Below are positions 1 to 9,247 of a stretch of 64,000 nucleotides of DNA, in pieces. The DNA lies in NCBI RefSeq assembly GCF_013106755.1, contig NZ_WHPF01000002.1, forward strand, positions 310,001 to 374,000. Reading direction: 5' to 3'. Position numbers and translations under genes: made by a program. The first letter of the stretch is position 1; each line of letters starts with the position of its first letter. Under the pieces are notes generated by a model that did not search any database, was not told the origin of the DNA, and saw nothing but the letters and a program-made list of their open reading frames with translations. The stretch comes from Limnovirga soli. Lineage in GTDB: Bacteria > Bacteroidota > Bacteroidia > Chitinophagales > Chitinophagaceae.

Positions 1-147
1 TCTGTAGGCATCTTTTACAGCTTCGGCTATCGCACTGTCTTCAGGTACAATATAAGTATTAGTATCTACCACTTTTACTTCGTTAGTAGTAGTATTACAG
101 GCAAATAAGAAAATTAAAATAAAGCAAAGCGCAGTTATTGTTTTCAT
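1..147 (-). CDS. N-terminal fragment of a putative lipoprotein (cut by window edge)
   Basis: Reading the minus strand from an ATG at 147 gives 49 codons open to the window edge. The first residues are MKTITALCFILIFLFAC, a short basic start, a hydrophobic stretch and a Cys in a lipobox-like setting (LFAC), followed by a polar Thr/Asn-rich region. This looks like an exported lipoprotein whose body lies outside the window. Function cannot be judged from the fragment. It shares orientation with the metalloprotease gene upstream of it but is separated by 173 bp holding a type C repeat, so co-transcription is uncertain. Confidence 0.6.
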   Translation of the reverse strand, partial: MKTITALCFILIFLFACNTTTNEVKVVDTNTYIVPEDSAIAEAVKDAYR

Positions 148-260
148 AAATACTTTTTTTTGAAAATAGCTTTTTTAGGGCAAATAGCGGCTTAAAATCA
201 GCAATATCAATAACAAATTATATATACCATGTTTTGTTATCAACTAATTACAAAAAGCAG

Positions 261-304
261 CTTTACTTGCCACGCTCGGTTCAAGGTTCCTCTTTCATGG
301 CAGC
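261..304 (+). repeat. dispersed intergenic element, core type C (copy 1)
   Basis: Contains CTTGCCACGCTCGGTTCAAG and ends in CATGGCAGC; preceded by GCAGCTTTA. Nearly the same block recurs at 37041, 50902 and 57918. It lies in the gap between two minus-strand genes. Confidence 0.85.
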
Positions 305-320
305 AGAATAAATGCAATGC

Positions 321-2744
321 TTAATAATCACCATCAAAACAACCAATTGGCGAACCCGGAGGTGGGGCTTCATGCGTCGTTGGTTTGGCATCTTCTGGTG
401 CTTTAATTCTTTCCATGGTTAATTGCAAGTATCCTTTATATACCACATCTGTATTTGTTTTTAGCTGGGCTTTTGCATATTCATTGATATTTTCAATAGC
501 AAATTGCATAGCTGCCTTTGTAGCAAATGAAGCATCATTATTAATACTGGTAGCCAATAAATAGGTAAGTAAGATTTGCTCATTTTGCTTTTGTATCATT
601 CCTGCCATTCCCTTTAACCTTGGGGCCTTCCAGGTTTTGGCAATTAAGGTTTTTATCATTTCATCAGCGCCCAAACCGGATCCCGTTTCTTTTTGCTGCA
701 CCATTCTGTTTAACCGACTGGTATTAAATAAAAAAGATAAGGGTAAATCCGCCGCTGTTTCAGCAGCTGCCAGAGGGTCAAATGCCAGACCGGTCCTGCG
801 GTTAAACAGCTCACGGGTATAATCATAACCTGCAGGCCTTGGTGGAATTAATTTGGTAACCGACTCAGGTATTGATAAAAATGCTGGATCAATACATTCA
901 ATAATAGCATTAAGTGCCTGTTGCTGTTGCTCTTTGGTCACTGTTTTAGTCACCATTTGTCCATCACCCTTAATCGCATAAGTATAATACATTCCGCCAA
1001 CCACCTTGGTAGCCGCTTCAACCTGGTAGCGATGCATTAAATACACTGGCACCAGCACATCTTCCAGCATAGCAAGGGGAGTGCCTTTTTGGATATTATT
1101 TAATCCAAAATTATTCATGGCAACTGCTCTTATTTTCATTACATCCTTTAAGCCGGTAACCGGGTCTGTGCCATTATCCCATAAATGTGCATTCGGGTGT
1201 AACCCGCCTGCATCCCGTGCATCACGATCAGAAATAAAACTAAGTCCGCTATTGGCAGCATCCACCAATATCTTATTTAATGCAGTGGCCTCATCCGTAC
1301 CGGCAACAAATTCAGCATAGCCGTACCGAATACTCACCTTATCCCACGCTCCTATTTTGTTATCATATGCATCTGCCAAGGTAATCTTATTATCTCCTGT
1401 CAATTTCACCATGGGGTGGGGATAATCCATCACACTGGCCATGCCTTCGGCACTGGCAATATAGTTATGCATTAGCCCTAAAGTATGCCCCACTTCATGT
1501 GCAGCCAATTGTTTTAAACGGGCTAAGGCCATTTGAAGCATAGCATCATCTTTTGGTAAACTATCAGTATCAAATGGCGCCAGTAAACCCTGAGCAATTA
1601 AATAATCCTGTCTAACCCTTAATGATCCCAGGGATACATTGCCTTTAATAATCTCCCCAGTTCTTGGATCAACCACTGCATCTCCAAACGACCAACCACG
1701 CGTGGAGCGGTGCACCCAATTAATCATATTATACCTTAAATCCATTGGGTCGGCACTATCAGGCAATATTTTTACCTGAAAAGCATTGATAAACCCAGCC
1801 GCTTCAAAAGCCTGATTCCACCAACTGGCGCCTTCCATTAATGCGCTGCGGATAGGTTCCGGTGTACCATTATCCAAATAATAAACAATGGGTTTAATGG
1901 CTTCACTTCTTGCCGCCAGCGGATCTTTTTTCTGTAGCCGGTGACGAATAATAAAATTCTTTTGAATAGGTGATGCTACCGGTGTACTATAGTCAAAATA
2001 GCTATTGGTAATAAAAGGCGAACGGGCATCGTATAAACGGGGTATATAATTATTATCAGGTAACTGCACAAAAGAATGGTGTATGCGTAATGTAATAGCT
2101 TCGGGCACAGGGGTTACGGCATTTACAAAAGCGCCTGGCCTGCCATCTTTTATTTGAAAAGTAACAGTAGATTCAAACTCTGTATTTAATGGAAAATTTT
2201 TCGTGCGTGGCAGGTACATCGCAGTTCTGGAAGCATCCAGAAAATAGTTGCCTTGTTTTGCGGCCTGTAATTTACTGGTGATTTGCAATGCATCCCGGCA
2301 TAAAAAATCGGTAGCATCAACCAGATAAGCACCATTGGATGAAGCGGCAATAGTAAAACCCCAGATTACTGATTGTGCAAATGATTGTTCTACGGCCCTT
2401 TTTTCAGCTGCATCGCCACTAACGGCTCGGTAGGCAAAATTGGGTTCCTTCATCAATATTTTATTGCCAACTTTGCTAAATGTAACAATATAAGTAGTGC
2501 CCATAATACCTCGATCCAGTCCTACATCATTAGAGCCGAGACCGGCTGGCAATGAGGTTTGGTATAAAATTTCCGAATCCAGTTTATCTATCTGTAGCCA
2601 TATTTTACCCGTACTATCATCCCAATAAAAATTAAAAAAGCCCTTATAAGCTGTCATTCTTTTGGCCTTCTCTTCGATACTGGTACCAGATTGCGCTTGT
2701 ATAAACAAGGGTACCAACAATAACAGGATACAAAGCTTTCTCAT
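321..2744 (-). CDS. Secreted zinc-dependent metalloprotease (DUF5117/DUF5118/DUF4953-type)
   Basis: 807 residues. An N-terminal signal peptide (MRKLCILLLLVPLFIQAQ) points to export. The extended zinc motif HEVGHTLGLMH spans residues 416-426, giving zinc ligands H416, H420 and H426 and catalytic E417, as in metzincin-like peptidases; a downstream MDYPHP may be the Met-turn region. The N-terminal region (KRMTAYKGFFNFYWDD, then LPAGLGSNDVGLDRG) and the long C-terminal part match my recollection of the DUF5118, DUF5117 and DUF4953 domains, which occur together in Bacteroidota periplasmic or surface proteases. The substrate is unknown. It is transcribed alone: the next gene upstream is divergent. 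Confidence 0.88.
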   Translation of the reverse strand: MRKLCILLLLVPLFIQAQSGTSIEEKAKRMTAYKGFFNFYWDDSTGKIWLQIDKLDSEILYQTSLPAGLGSNDVGLDRGIMGTTYIVTFSKVGNKILMKEPNFAYRAVSGDAAEKRAVEQSFAQSVIWGFTIAASSNGAYLVDATDFLCRDALQITSKLQAAKQGNYFLDASRTAMYLPRTKNFPLNTEFESTVTFQIKDGRPGAFVNAVTPVPEAITLRIHHSFVQLPDNNYIPRLYDARSPFITNSYFDYSTPVASPIQKNFIIRHRLQKKDPLAARSEAIKPIVYYLDNGTPEPIRSALMEGASWWNQAFEAAGFINAFQVKILPDSADPMDLRYNMINWVHRSTRGWSFGDAVVDPRTGEIIKGNVSLGSLRVRQDYLIAQGLLAPFDTDSLPKDDAMLQMALARLKQLAAHEVGHTLGLMHNYIASAEGMASVMDYPHPMVKLTGDNKITLADAYDNKIGAWDKVSIRYGYAEFVAGTDEATALNKILVDAANSGLSFISDRDARDAGGLHPNAHLWDNGTDPVTGLKDVMKIRAVAMNNFGLNNIQKGTPLAMLEDVLVPVYLMHRYQVEAATKVVGGMYYTYAIKGDGQMVTKTVTKEQQQQALNAIIECIDPAFLSIPESVTKLIPPRPAGYDYTRELFNRRTGLAFDPLAAAETAADLPLSFLFNTSRLNRMVQQKETGSGLGADEMIKTLIAKTWKAPRLKGMAGMIQKQNEQILLTYLLATSINNDASFATKAAMQFAIENINEYAKAQLKTNTDVVYKGYLQLTMERIKAPEDAKPTTHEAPPPGSPIGCFDGDY

Positions 2745-2845
2745 ATTAATTATTTAGCTAACACAAAATACAAACTATTTTAGGGCTTACCTATTCATCC
2801 CTTTTGTTTTATTTGAGGCATTTAAAAGCTGCATAATGCGTTGCA

Positions 2846-2865
2846 GTACAAGTGAGTGACACAAC
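2846..2865 (-). repeat. dispersed intergenic element, core type B (copy 1)
   Basis: Minus strand reads GTTGTGTCACTCACTTGTAC followed by TGCAACGC and TATGCAGC. It has the same 3' half and the same flanking TATGCAGC as the A elements but a different 5' half. It lies in a divergent gap. Confidence 0.7.
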
Positions 2866-2947
2866 CATGCTAAATAGACTTTTATGGCCCGGCAAATAAT
2901 TGTAATTCATCCAACCGAGCAAACTGCTTAAGCTAAACGCATTGCAT

Positions 2948-2955
2948 TACCTTTG
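2948..2955 (+). promoter_or_regulatory. Bacteroidota -7 box (TACCTTTG) of the S1-domain gene
   Basis: TACCTTTG fits the TAnnTTTG -7 consensus of Bacteroidota promoters. It ends 6 nt before the ATG at 2962, so the transcript would be leaderless or nearly so. No convincing -33 TTTG was found at the usual distance. Confidence 0.5.
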
Positions 2956-2961
2956 CGCCTT

Positions 2962-3810
2962 ATGACAGAGAACTTAATTAATATTGGCGTATACAATACC
3001 CTTACCGTTTTACGCTTTGTAGATTTTGGTGCTTATCTTGATGATGGTGCCGAAGGCATTTTATTACCCAAACGTTTTATGCCTGCCAACCTTGCTGTGG
3101 GTGATGCCATAAAAGTTTTTTTATACCACGATTCAGACAACCGCATTATTGCCACCACACAGGAACCATATGGCATTGTAGATGATGTGGTGCAATTAAA
3201 ATGTGTGGATGTTACCCCACAAGGCGCTTTTCTTGACTGGGGTTTGATGAAAGATATTTTTGTACCAAAATCGCAGCAACTAACGGGCATGCATATTGGC
3301 GGCCAATACCTGGTACGCATTTATATTGATAAGCAAACCGGCCGTGTGGCTGCAACCGAAAAAATTAATGCCCAGTTTAGCAATGAAGTGCTTACCGTTA
3401 AGGAAATGGAACTGGTAGACCTTGTTGTTCAACGCCGCAGCGATTTAGGTTATGTGGTAATAATCAACAACAAACATATTGGACTTATTCATTTTAGCGC
3501 AGTGTTTAAAGACCTTAAACCCGGCGATAAATTAACCGGATATATTAAAACCATCCGACCCGATAATAAAATTGATGTAATGCCAGGCAAACCCGGCTAC
3601 CAGCGGGTGGAAGAAGAAACTGATAAAATCATCCGCCTGCTAAAAGAGCACAATGGCTATCTGCCTTTTCACGATAAAAGTGATCCTGAAGAAATTTATA
3701 CTTTCTTTGGCATGAGCAAAAAAGTGTTTAAAATGACTATTGGCACTTTATATAAACAACAAAAAATAGCTTTTGCCAAAGCTGGTATTCAACTTACCCA
3801 GGAAGATTAA
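2962..3810 (+). CDS. CvfB-like S1 RNA-binding protein
   Basis: 282 residues from the ATG at 2962; an in-frame TTG at 2953 lies inside the -7 box and is unlikely to be the start. Three successive S1/OB-like units are visible: residues ~1-65 (VLRFVDFGAYLDDG), ~66-140 (VTPQGAFLDWGLMKDIFV) and ~145-215 (LGYVVIINNKHIGLIH), followed by a C-terminal winged-helix-like region (FFGMSKKVFKMTIGTLYKQ). This order matches the CvfB/YitL family of conserved RNA-binding proteins, whose precise role is poorly defined. It is a single gene followed by a type A repeat. Confidence 0.85.
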   Translation: MTENLINIGVYNTLTVLRFVDFGAYLDDGAEGILLPKRFMPANLAVGDAIKVFLYHDSDNRIIATTQEPYGIVDDVVQLKCVDVTPQGAFLDWGLMKDIFVPKSQQLTGMHIGGQYLVRIYIDKQTGRVAATEKINAQFSNEVLTVKEMELVDLVVQRRSDLGYVVIINNKHIGLIHFSAVFKDLKPGDKLTGYIKTIRPDNKIDVMPGKPGYQRVEEETDKIIRLLKEHNGYLPFHDKSDPEEIYTFFGMSKKVFKMTIGTLYKQQKIAFAKAGIQLTQED

Positions 3811-3851
3811 TTTTTTTTGTTGAACCAGGCAAAACAAGATGATGCAGCTGT

Positions 3852-3872
3852 ACTTGCGTCGCACTCTTGTAC
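3852..3872 (+). repeat. dispersed intergenic element, core type A (copy 1)
   Basis: Contains CTTGCGTCGCACTCTTGTAC, preceded by GCAGCT. It would be translated as YLRRTLVR if the next gene were started too far upstream, which argues for the later start. Confidence 0.9.
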
Positions 3873-3907
3873 GGCAACAATACTATTCAACTTTAAAAAC
3901 AATTTAT

Positions 3908-4165
3908 ATGTCTGATTGTAATTTTTCTTTTACACTGTCGCAACCGGCAAGCATAATGGTAAATAAAGCCAAAACAGCCATTGAAAATGCCGGCGGCAGC
4001 TTTGCAGGTAATGATGATTCAGGTTCATTTACCCTATCTACCATGGCTGGTAAAATCGAAGGCAATTATAGTATAAACAACACGCATTTTGACATAAACA
4101 TTACCAGCAAACCCATGTTTGTACCCTGTAGTTTAATAGAAAATGAGTTAAAGAAATTCTTATAA
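3908..4165 (+). CDS. Small conserved-looking protein of unknown function
   Basis: 85 residues from the ATG at 3908 (MSDCNFSFTLSQPASIMV). An upstream in-frame ATG at 3839 exists, but the extra residues would be translated repeat A, so 3908 is preferred. The product has no signal peptide or membrane segment. It reads as an alternating beta-rich fold (GSFTLSTMAGKIEGNYSIN, HFDINITSKP) with two Cys residues. I recall similar small proteins in Bacteroidota but cannot name a function. It is convergent with the SMP-30 gene, 17 bp away. Confidence 0.6.
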   Translation: MSDCNFSFTLSQPASIMVNKAKTAIENAGGSFAGNDDSGSFTLSTMAGKIEGNYSINNTHFDINITSKPMFVPCSLIENELKKFL

Positions 4166-4184
4166 AAACTGTTATACAAGTTTT
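4165..4184. terminator. weak bidirectional terminator between convergent genes
   Basis: AAAACT (4165-4170) and AGTTTT (4179-4184) form a short A/T-rich hairpin in the 17-bp gap of a convergent gene pair. The stem is weak, so this is tentative. Confidence 0.3.
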
Positions 4185-5199
4185 AGCGCAGCCTTATTTT
4201 TAGCAGGTAATCATCTGCTGTAACAAATAATACGGTTTCATTATAGGCCAATGCACAATTGGATACCCGGCCATTTATTTTTATTTTACCCAGCACTTTA
4301 CCGGTTTTATCAAATATCCAAATGCCTTCGGGGCCACTGCTGTATACATTGCCTTTTGAATCTACTTTAAAACCATCTGGTCCGCCACCTTTTTCCATGG
4401 CAATGGCAGAGGCATCATAAAAAATATGGGGGTTGGTAAATAAACCATTCTTATCCAAATCGTAAGCATACCATATTGCTTTTTCTGATTCTGAATTGGA
4501 GATAAGGATGGTAGTATCGCCCGGTAAAATACCAATTCCGTTGGGCCGGTTAATGGTATCTGTTAATAAGGTTACTGTGCCATCAACCGCCAGTTTATAT
4601 ACACCCTGATAAGGCGCATCTTTAGCTGTATCATCAATATAAAATTCAAGTCCATAAGGAGGATCAGTAAAATAAATATCGCCGTTGCTGCGCAAAGCCA
4701 TATCATTTGGGCTATCGAATCTTTTGCCTTTATAATTATTGGCCAGTGTAATAAAATTGGGTTTTGGGGCCTGTATGGGCGCATTCATCAGGGCTACCCT
4801 CCTGTCGCCATCCTGTGCCAGTATCAATTGGCCCTTTTTATTTAACAGCAATCCATTCGACCCCATTTCACCACCGCGTGGTTTGGTGCTGGTATAGCCT
4901 GATGGTTTTAGATATACCTCAATACCTTTTTTGGGCGTCCATTTATACACGGTGTTTTTGGGTATATCACTAAATAAAAGCATTTCTTTATCGGCTACCC
5001 AAACCGGGCCCTCACACCAGTCGAAACCTTCGCCGGCAACTTCAAAAGAAAATTTATTTGTTATCATGGCATCGAAAGCAGGATCAATACGTTCAACACC
5101 TGCAAATAAGGAATCCTTTTTTGTTTGGGCATATAAACCTGTCTGTGTAAACAGGATAATTACCATGAGGCAAATAATAGCGGGGTATTTCTTTATCAT
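4183..5199 (-). CDS. Exported SMP-30/gluconolactonase/LRE-family protein
   Basis: 338 residues with a signal peptide (MIKKYPAIICLMVIILFTQTGLYAQ). The six-bladed propeller signatures of the SMP-30 family are present: the metal-ligand Glu in DWCEGPVW (E63), SPNDMALRSNGDIYFTDP with the Asn-Asp pair, NRPNGIGILPGD, and GGGPDGFKVDSKGNVYSSG near the C-terminus. Family members hydrolyse sugar lactones or related esters with a divalent metal, so a periplasmic lactonase is the best guess; the substrate is not evident. It ends 17 bp from the convergent small gene. Upstream is RNase R, separated by a repeat A. Confidence 0.88.
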   Translation of the reverse strand: MIKKYPAIICLMVIILFTQTGLYAQTKKDSLFAGVERIDPAFDAMITNKFSFEVAGEGFDWCEGPVWVADKEMLLFSDIPKNTVYKWTPKKGIEVYLKPSGYTSTKPRGGEMGSNGLLLNKKGQLILAQDGDRRVALMNAPIQAPKPNFITLANNYKGKRFDSPNDMALRSNGDIYFTDPPYGLEFYIDDTAKDAPYQGVYKLAVDGTVTLLTDTINRPNGIGILPGDTTILISNSESEKAIWYAYDLDKNGLFTNPHIFYDASAIAMEKGGGPDGFKVDSKGNVYSSGPEGIWIFDKTGKVLGKIKINGRVSNCALAYNETVLFVTADDYLLKIRLR

Positions 5200-5295
5200 A
5201 TATCAGCAATGATTATTTAATGCAAGGAGACAGCTACCATAAATTTACATAAACGAAACTACTATATTGCTTTTTTGCCGAATAGTATTGTTGCC

Positions 5296-5316
5296 GCACA
5301 AGTGTGCGACGCAAGT
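5296..5316 (-). repeat. dispersed intergenic element, core type A (copy 2)
   Basis: Minus strand reads ACTTGCGTCGCAC then ACTTGTGC, a variant in which GCACA and TGTGC can pair. It lies 3' of the RNase R gene. Confidence 0.85.
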
Positions 5317-5367
5317 TAAGCTGCACCAATTGTTGTTGTTTGGCTAAAAAACAAAAACACTATGCGT

Positions 5368-7380
5368 TTATTTCTTTTTCATCCTGCCACGTTTGGGCTT
5401 TTCATCCTCCTCGGTTTTAGCAGACTGTAACACCCATTCGTAATCTAACTGTCGTTTATCCAGGTTGGCAGCTACAACACGTATAAATACTTTATCACCC
5501 ATGCGAAAAGTGCGGCCACTGCGGCGGCCCGTTAAACAATATTCGCCTTCAACAGATCTAAAATCATCAAAATCGCTTAGGCTGGTAATGCTAACCAAAC
5601 CTTCGCATTTATGCGCAACGGTTTCTACCCAAAAACCAAAATTCGATACACCGCTGATGACGCCCTCAAATACTTCGCCCAGGTAATTTTTCATAAATTC
5701 CACCTGCTTGTATTTATTGCCGGCACGTTCACATTCCATGGCGGCTCGTTCCCTTTCGCTGGTATGTTTACATTTCTCTTCCAGCTTTTTGTCAACCAGC
5801 GGTTTATCCATCAGGCATGACTGCAATATGCGGTGCACCTGTACATCAGGATAACGGCGAATGGGTGAAGTAAAATGGCAATAATGCTCAAAACCAAGTC
5901 CGTAGTGGCCAATATTTTCTGTGGTATAAGCAGCTTTTGCCATGGTGCGTATACCCAATTGTTCCAGCACATGCTGCTCGGGTTTACCTTTTACATCGGC
6001 CAGCATGGTATTAAAGCTGCTGGCAATATTCTCGGGGGAGCTGGTATCAAATACATGGCCATATTTTTTGGCAAAAATGATAAATGGATCCAGCTTTTTC
6101 TCATCCGGTGTGTCGTGCACCCTATACGGGAAAGGCACCGGGCTTTTATTCTGTTTTACCTTTGATACATTTTCGGCCACAGTTCTGTTGGCCAATAACA
6201 TAAACTCTTCAATCAGCTGGTGAGCCTCTTTGCTTTCTTTTACCACAATGCCTGTAGGTTTGCCTTTTTCATCAAGTGTAAACCTTACTTCCTGAGAGGA
6301 AAAATTGATAGCACCCTTGTCAAACCTTTGCTTGCGCAGGGTTTGGGCTATACGGTTTAGCAGTAAAATCTCGTCACTGTAGGGGCCTTCACTGCCTTCT
6401 ATAATACTTTGCACATCTTCGTAAGTATAACGGTGCTTACTGTGAATAATGGTTTTACCCAGCCAGTATTGCTTTACCTTACCCTTTACATCCATTTGAA
6501 ACACTGCCGAGAAAGTCAGCTTGTCTTCATGAGGCCTAAGCGAACATAGTACATTCGAAATATGCTCCGGCAACATGGGGTTTACCCTATCTGGCAAATA
6601 CACTGAGGTGGCCCGCTTATAAGCTTCCTCATCCAATTTGGTATCGGGCTCTACATAATGACTTACATCTGCTATGTGTACCCCAATTTCGTATAACCCA
6701 TTTTTTAGTAAACGTATTGAAATGGCGTCATCAAAATCTTTGGCATCAACAGGGTCAATGGTAAAAGTGAGTATATCCCTGAAGTCTTTTCTCGATGCAA
6801 TTTCTACCGGACTGATGGTATCTGGCAGGCGGGCACTTTCTTCCAGCACATCATCACTAAACGAAAGGGGAAACCCACTTTCGGTAAGTAATTCTTTCAT
6901 AGCCATATCATTCACATCTTCGGCCTTCATTACCCCTACCACTTCGCCTACGGGTTTCTTATCCCCCTTATCCCATTTTACCAGCCGCACAATTACTTTG
7001 TCCTTATGTTTGGCGCCCTTTAAATTTTCCAGGGGAATAAATAAATCGGGCATGGGTTTATCTGTGTCCGGAACAAAAAAAGCAAAATTGGTGCTTATTT
7101 GTAGCGTACCAACAAACTCTGTTTGCCGGCGGGAAATTACTTCGGTTATGCGGCCTTCTTTTTTGCCTGTACTCAGGTTTTCCTTTACAATTTTTACCCG
7201 CACGGTATCGCCATGAAGCGCATTATTAAAATCGCCTGGGCGTACCAATACATCACCGGTACCGCCTGTTATTACTACATAACCCATGCCGCTGCGGGTA
7301 ATATCCAATGTACCTTTCTGTACAAGTTCGGCAGATTTATGTTTGTGTTTTGGTTTGCTTTTACCCTTACTCTTACTCAT
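5368..7380 (-). CDS. rnr: Ribonuclease R (RNB-family 3'-5' exoribonuclease)
   Basis: 670 residues. A lysine-rich N-terminus (MSKSKGKSKPKHKHK) leads into cold-shock OB domains (~20-150), the RNB catalytic domain and a C-terminal S1 domain (~590-650, FEGVISGVSNFGFWV), then a basic tail (KRGRMKKK). The catalytic motif TIDPVDAKDFDDAIS carries the four Mg-binding acidic residues D209, D215, D217 and D218. It lacks the N-terminal helix-turn-helix extension of the E. coli enzyme, which explains the shorter length. Role: processive degradation of structured RNA in the cytoplasm. Same strand as lpxK upstream, separated by 192 bp with a repeat A. Confidence 0.96.
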   Translation of the reverse strand: MSKSKGKSKPKHKHKSAELVQKGTLDITRSGMGYVVITGGTGDVLVRPGDFNNALHGDTVRVKIVKENLSTGKKEGRITEVISRRQTEFVGTLQISTNFAFFVPDTDKPMPDLFIPLENLKGAKHKDKVIVRLVKWDKGDKKPVGEVVGVMKAEDVNDMAMKELLTESGFPLSFSDDVLEESARLPDTISPVEIASRKDFRDILTFTIDPVDAKDFDDAISIRLLKNGLYEIGVHIADVSHYVEPDTKLDEEAYKRATSVYLPDRVNPMLPEHISNVLCSLRPHEDKLTFSAVFQMDVKGKVKQYWLGKTIIHSKHRYTYEDVQSIIEGSEGPYSDEILLLNRIAQTLRKQRFDKGAINFSSQEVRFTLDEKGKPTGIVVKESKEAHQLIEEFMLLANRTVAENVSKVKQNKSPVPFPYRVHDTPDEKKLDPFIIFAKKYGHVFDTSSPENIASSFNTMLADVKGKPEQHVLEQLGIRTMAKAAYTTENIGHYGLGFEHYCHFTSPIRRYPDVQVHRILQSCLMDKPLVDKKLEEKCKHTSERERAAMECERAGNKYKQVEFMKNYLGEVFEGVISGVSNFGFWVETVAHKCEGLVSITSLSDFDDFRSVEGEYCLTGRRSGRTFRMGDKVFIRVVAANLDKRQLDYEWVLQSAKTEEDEKPKRGRMKKK

Positions 7381-7491
7381 CTTTTCTATTTTTTATTGGG
7401 TGTTTTTCTACAATTTTTAAAATTAAACAGTTCACTCAAAACAAGTGAAAATGCTTTTTTTGGCCCGTCATTTTACGCATCATTGGGCTTT

Positions 7492-7512
7492 ACTTGCGTC
7501 GCACTCTTGTAC
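7492..7512 (+). repeat. dispersed intergenic element, core type A (copy 3)
   Basis: Exact CTTGCGTCGCACTCTTGTAC in the 192-bp gap between rnr and lpxK; followed by ATGGCAGC about 15 nt later. Orientation is opposite to the surrounding genes. Confidence 0.9.
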
Positions 7513-7572
7513 TGCAGTATTTGATGGCAGCAAAACAAAGCGCCATTATATAAGCACTGCTACCCCGCAGTT

Positions 7573-8688
7573 TTAAGCAGATTGTTCTTCGTTAAACGGC
7601 GATTGAACAATTACTTGTGGGCCTTTAAAATCGCTGATAAAATCTATTACCCCTTTATTAAACAAATGTGCCTCATCAAATAAAAACCGGTGTTGTATGG
7701 GCAATGCATAAATGGGCATTTCAGCCAGTTCTTCACTAAACTTTATTAAACGCACCGCATCTTTTTCTGTGGTAACAATCATTTTTTGCGTGGCAGTAAT
7801 GGCAGTGAAACGCTTTTTTATTTCCTTTAAATCATCAATACGGAAAATATGATGGTCACTATAATCAATCTGGTAATAAGTAGCTGCCTGCTCAGATAAA
7901 TACTGTTTTAATGGCCTGGGGTTTGCAATACCGCATACCAGCAACACTTCCTCTTCCTGGGTAATGGCTTTCAGTTCCTTTGTGATGATATGATAAGGCT
8001 TTCCATATTCAATAGCTGTAAAAAACACTTCCTGAAACTGGTGTGGGTGCAACTCCTTCCGTATTTTATTTTTTTCTTCCACAGAAAGATCTGGCGGACA
8101 TTTGGTAACCACAATCATCTGTGCTCTTTTTGCCGAGGAGCGCTGGTCACGCAAATCCCCGGTAGGCATAAAAAAATCACTGGTATACAAATCGCCATAT
8201 TGCGTAAGTAAAATATTAAACCCCGCCGCAATCTCCCTATGTTGAAATGCATCATCCAGAATAATAGCCTGTGTTTGTGGTCGGTCATGTAATAATTGTG
8301 GTATTGCCACTATCCGCTCCTCTCCTACAGCCACAGGTAAATCCGGATATTTAAGGTGAAATTGCATAGGTTCATCGCCTATTTCAATGGCTGTGGTATT
8401 TTCTTTAGCCAATGCATAGCCCTTGGTTTTACGTTTATAGCCTCGGCTAAGTGTGGCAATATTAAAATGCGGTTGTAATAATTCTACCAGGTATTCTACC
8501 ATGGGCGATTTACCGGTACCGCCCACCACTAAATTACCCACACATATAAGCGGAAAACTAAAATTGGCGGAACGAAATTTTTCCTGATTATATAACCAGT
8601 TACGAATAATGATTACAGCACCATACAATAAGGCAAACGGCAATAACAATACCCTGAAAGATTTAAGAAAGAAACTATTAAAATTCAT
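7573..8688 (-). CDS. lpxK: Tetraacyldisaccharide 4'-kinase
   Basis: 371 residues. LpxK phosphorylates the 4' position of the lipid A disaccharide precursor at the inner membrane. The N-terminus has a membrane-associating hydrophobic helix (~12-28, VLLLPFALLYGAVIII), followed by the Walker A motif GGTGKSP (56-62) in the context CVGNLVVGGTGKSP and by DEPMQFHLKYP and LDDAFQHRE, all typical of LpxK. It overlaps the 3' end of the formyl-THF cyclo-ligase gene by 11 bp and is the last gene of a tightly packed minus-strand cluster. Confidence 0.95.
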   Translation of the reverse strand: MNFNSFFLKSFRVLLLPFALLYGAVIIIRNWLYNQEKFRSANFSFPLICVGNLVVGGTGKSPMVEYLVELLQPHFNIATLSRGYKRKTKGYALAKENTTAIEIGDEPMQFHLKYPDLPVAVGEERIVAIPQLLHDRPQTQAIILDDAFQHREIAAGFNILLTQYGDLYTSDFFMPTGDLRDQRSSAKRAQMIVVTKCPPDLSVEEKNKIRKELHPHQFQEVFFTAIEYGKPYHIITKELKAITQEEEVLLVCGIANPRPLKQYLSEQAATYYQIDYSDHHIFRIDDLKEIKKRFTAITATQKMIVTTEKDAVRLIKFSEELAEMPIYALPIQHRFLFDEAHLFNKGVIDFISDFKGPQVIVQSPFNEEQSA

Positions 8689-9247
8689 ACAGTTGCTGTG
8701 GAGTTACACAATAATTTAAAGGTACATCAAATGCATCTTTGTCTTCAATTATTTCAATCGGGTCAAAATAGCTAAACCCAATTTTGATAATATCTGAACG
8801 GCAATTAGCCAGATATTTATCATAAAAACCTTTGCCATAACCAACACGATAACCTTGTATATCCACCGCGAGCAAAGGCACAAAAACAACATCAATCAGA
8901 TAAGGTGCAACTGGTATGCCTTCTTTTGGCTCGGTAATATGAAGTGACGAAGTTGTATATACAGTATCCTCATTTACGGCAATGGCTTCCATTGTACCCC
9001 TGCCAAAATCTGTTAGGGGATAACAAATTTCTAATCCCGGTACCATATGTCGCATATAACCGGAAAACAGGTGGGTATTGGGTTCCTGCATATGTGCCAT
9101 TGGCCAATAAGTAAGTAAATGCCGGGTTTCATCAAAATAAAACTGCTGAAACTGAATAAGTAATAAATCATCCAGTTTCAGCTTTTCTTTGTCGCTTAGG
9201 CTATTGCGTTTCTCTTTATATAATTTCCTGACATCTTTTTTAATCAT
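8678..9247 (-). CDS. 5-formyltetrahydrofolate cyclo-ligase
   Basis: 189 residues. The enzyme converts 5-formyl-THF to 5,10-methenyl-THF using ATP. Diagnostic features are the basic N-terminus with KLYKEKRNSLSDKEK, the central TEPKEG, and the phosphate-binding RVGYGKGFYDKYL (134-146). It overlaps bioD upstream by 4 bp (ATGA-type junction) and lpxK downstream by 11 bp, so translational coupling in one transcript is likely. The mixture of folate, biotin and lipid A functions suggests co-transcription rather than a shared pathway. Confidence 0.93.
   Translation of the reverse strand: MIKKDVRKLYKEKRNSLSDKEKLKLDDLLLIQFQQFYFDETRHLLTYWPMAHMQEPNTHLFSGYMRHMVPGLEICYPLTDFGRGTMEAIAVNEDTVYTTSSLHITEPKEGIPVAPYLIDVVFVPLLAVDIQGYRVGYGKGFYDKYLANCRSDIIKIGFSYFDPIEIIEDKDAFDVPLNYCVTPQQLYEF

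Noticed and set aside
3839-3907. Longer start for the small protein ending at 4165
   Set aside because: The extra N-terminal residues translate the dispersed repeat A; the start at 3908 avoids this.
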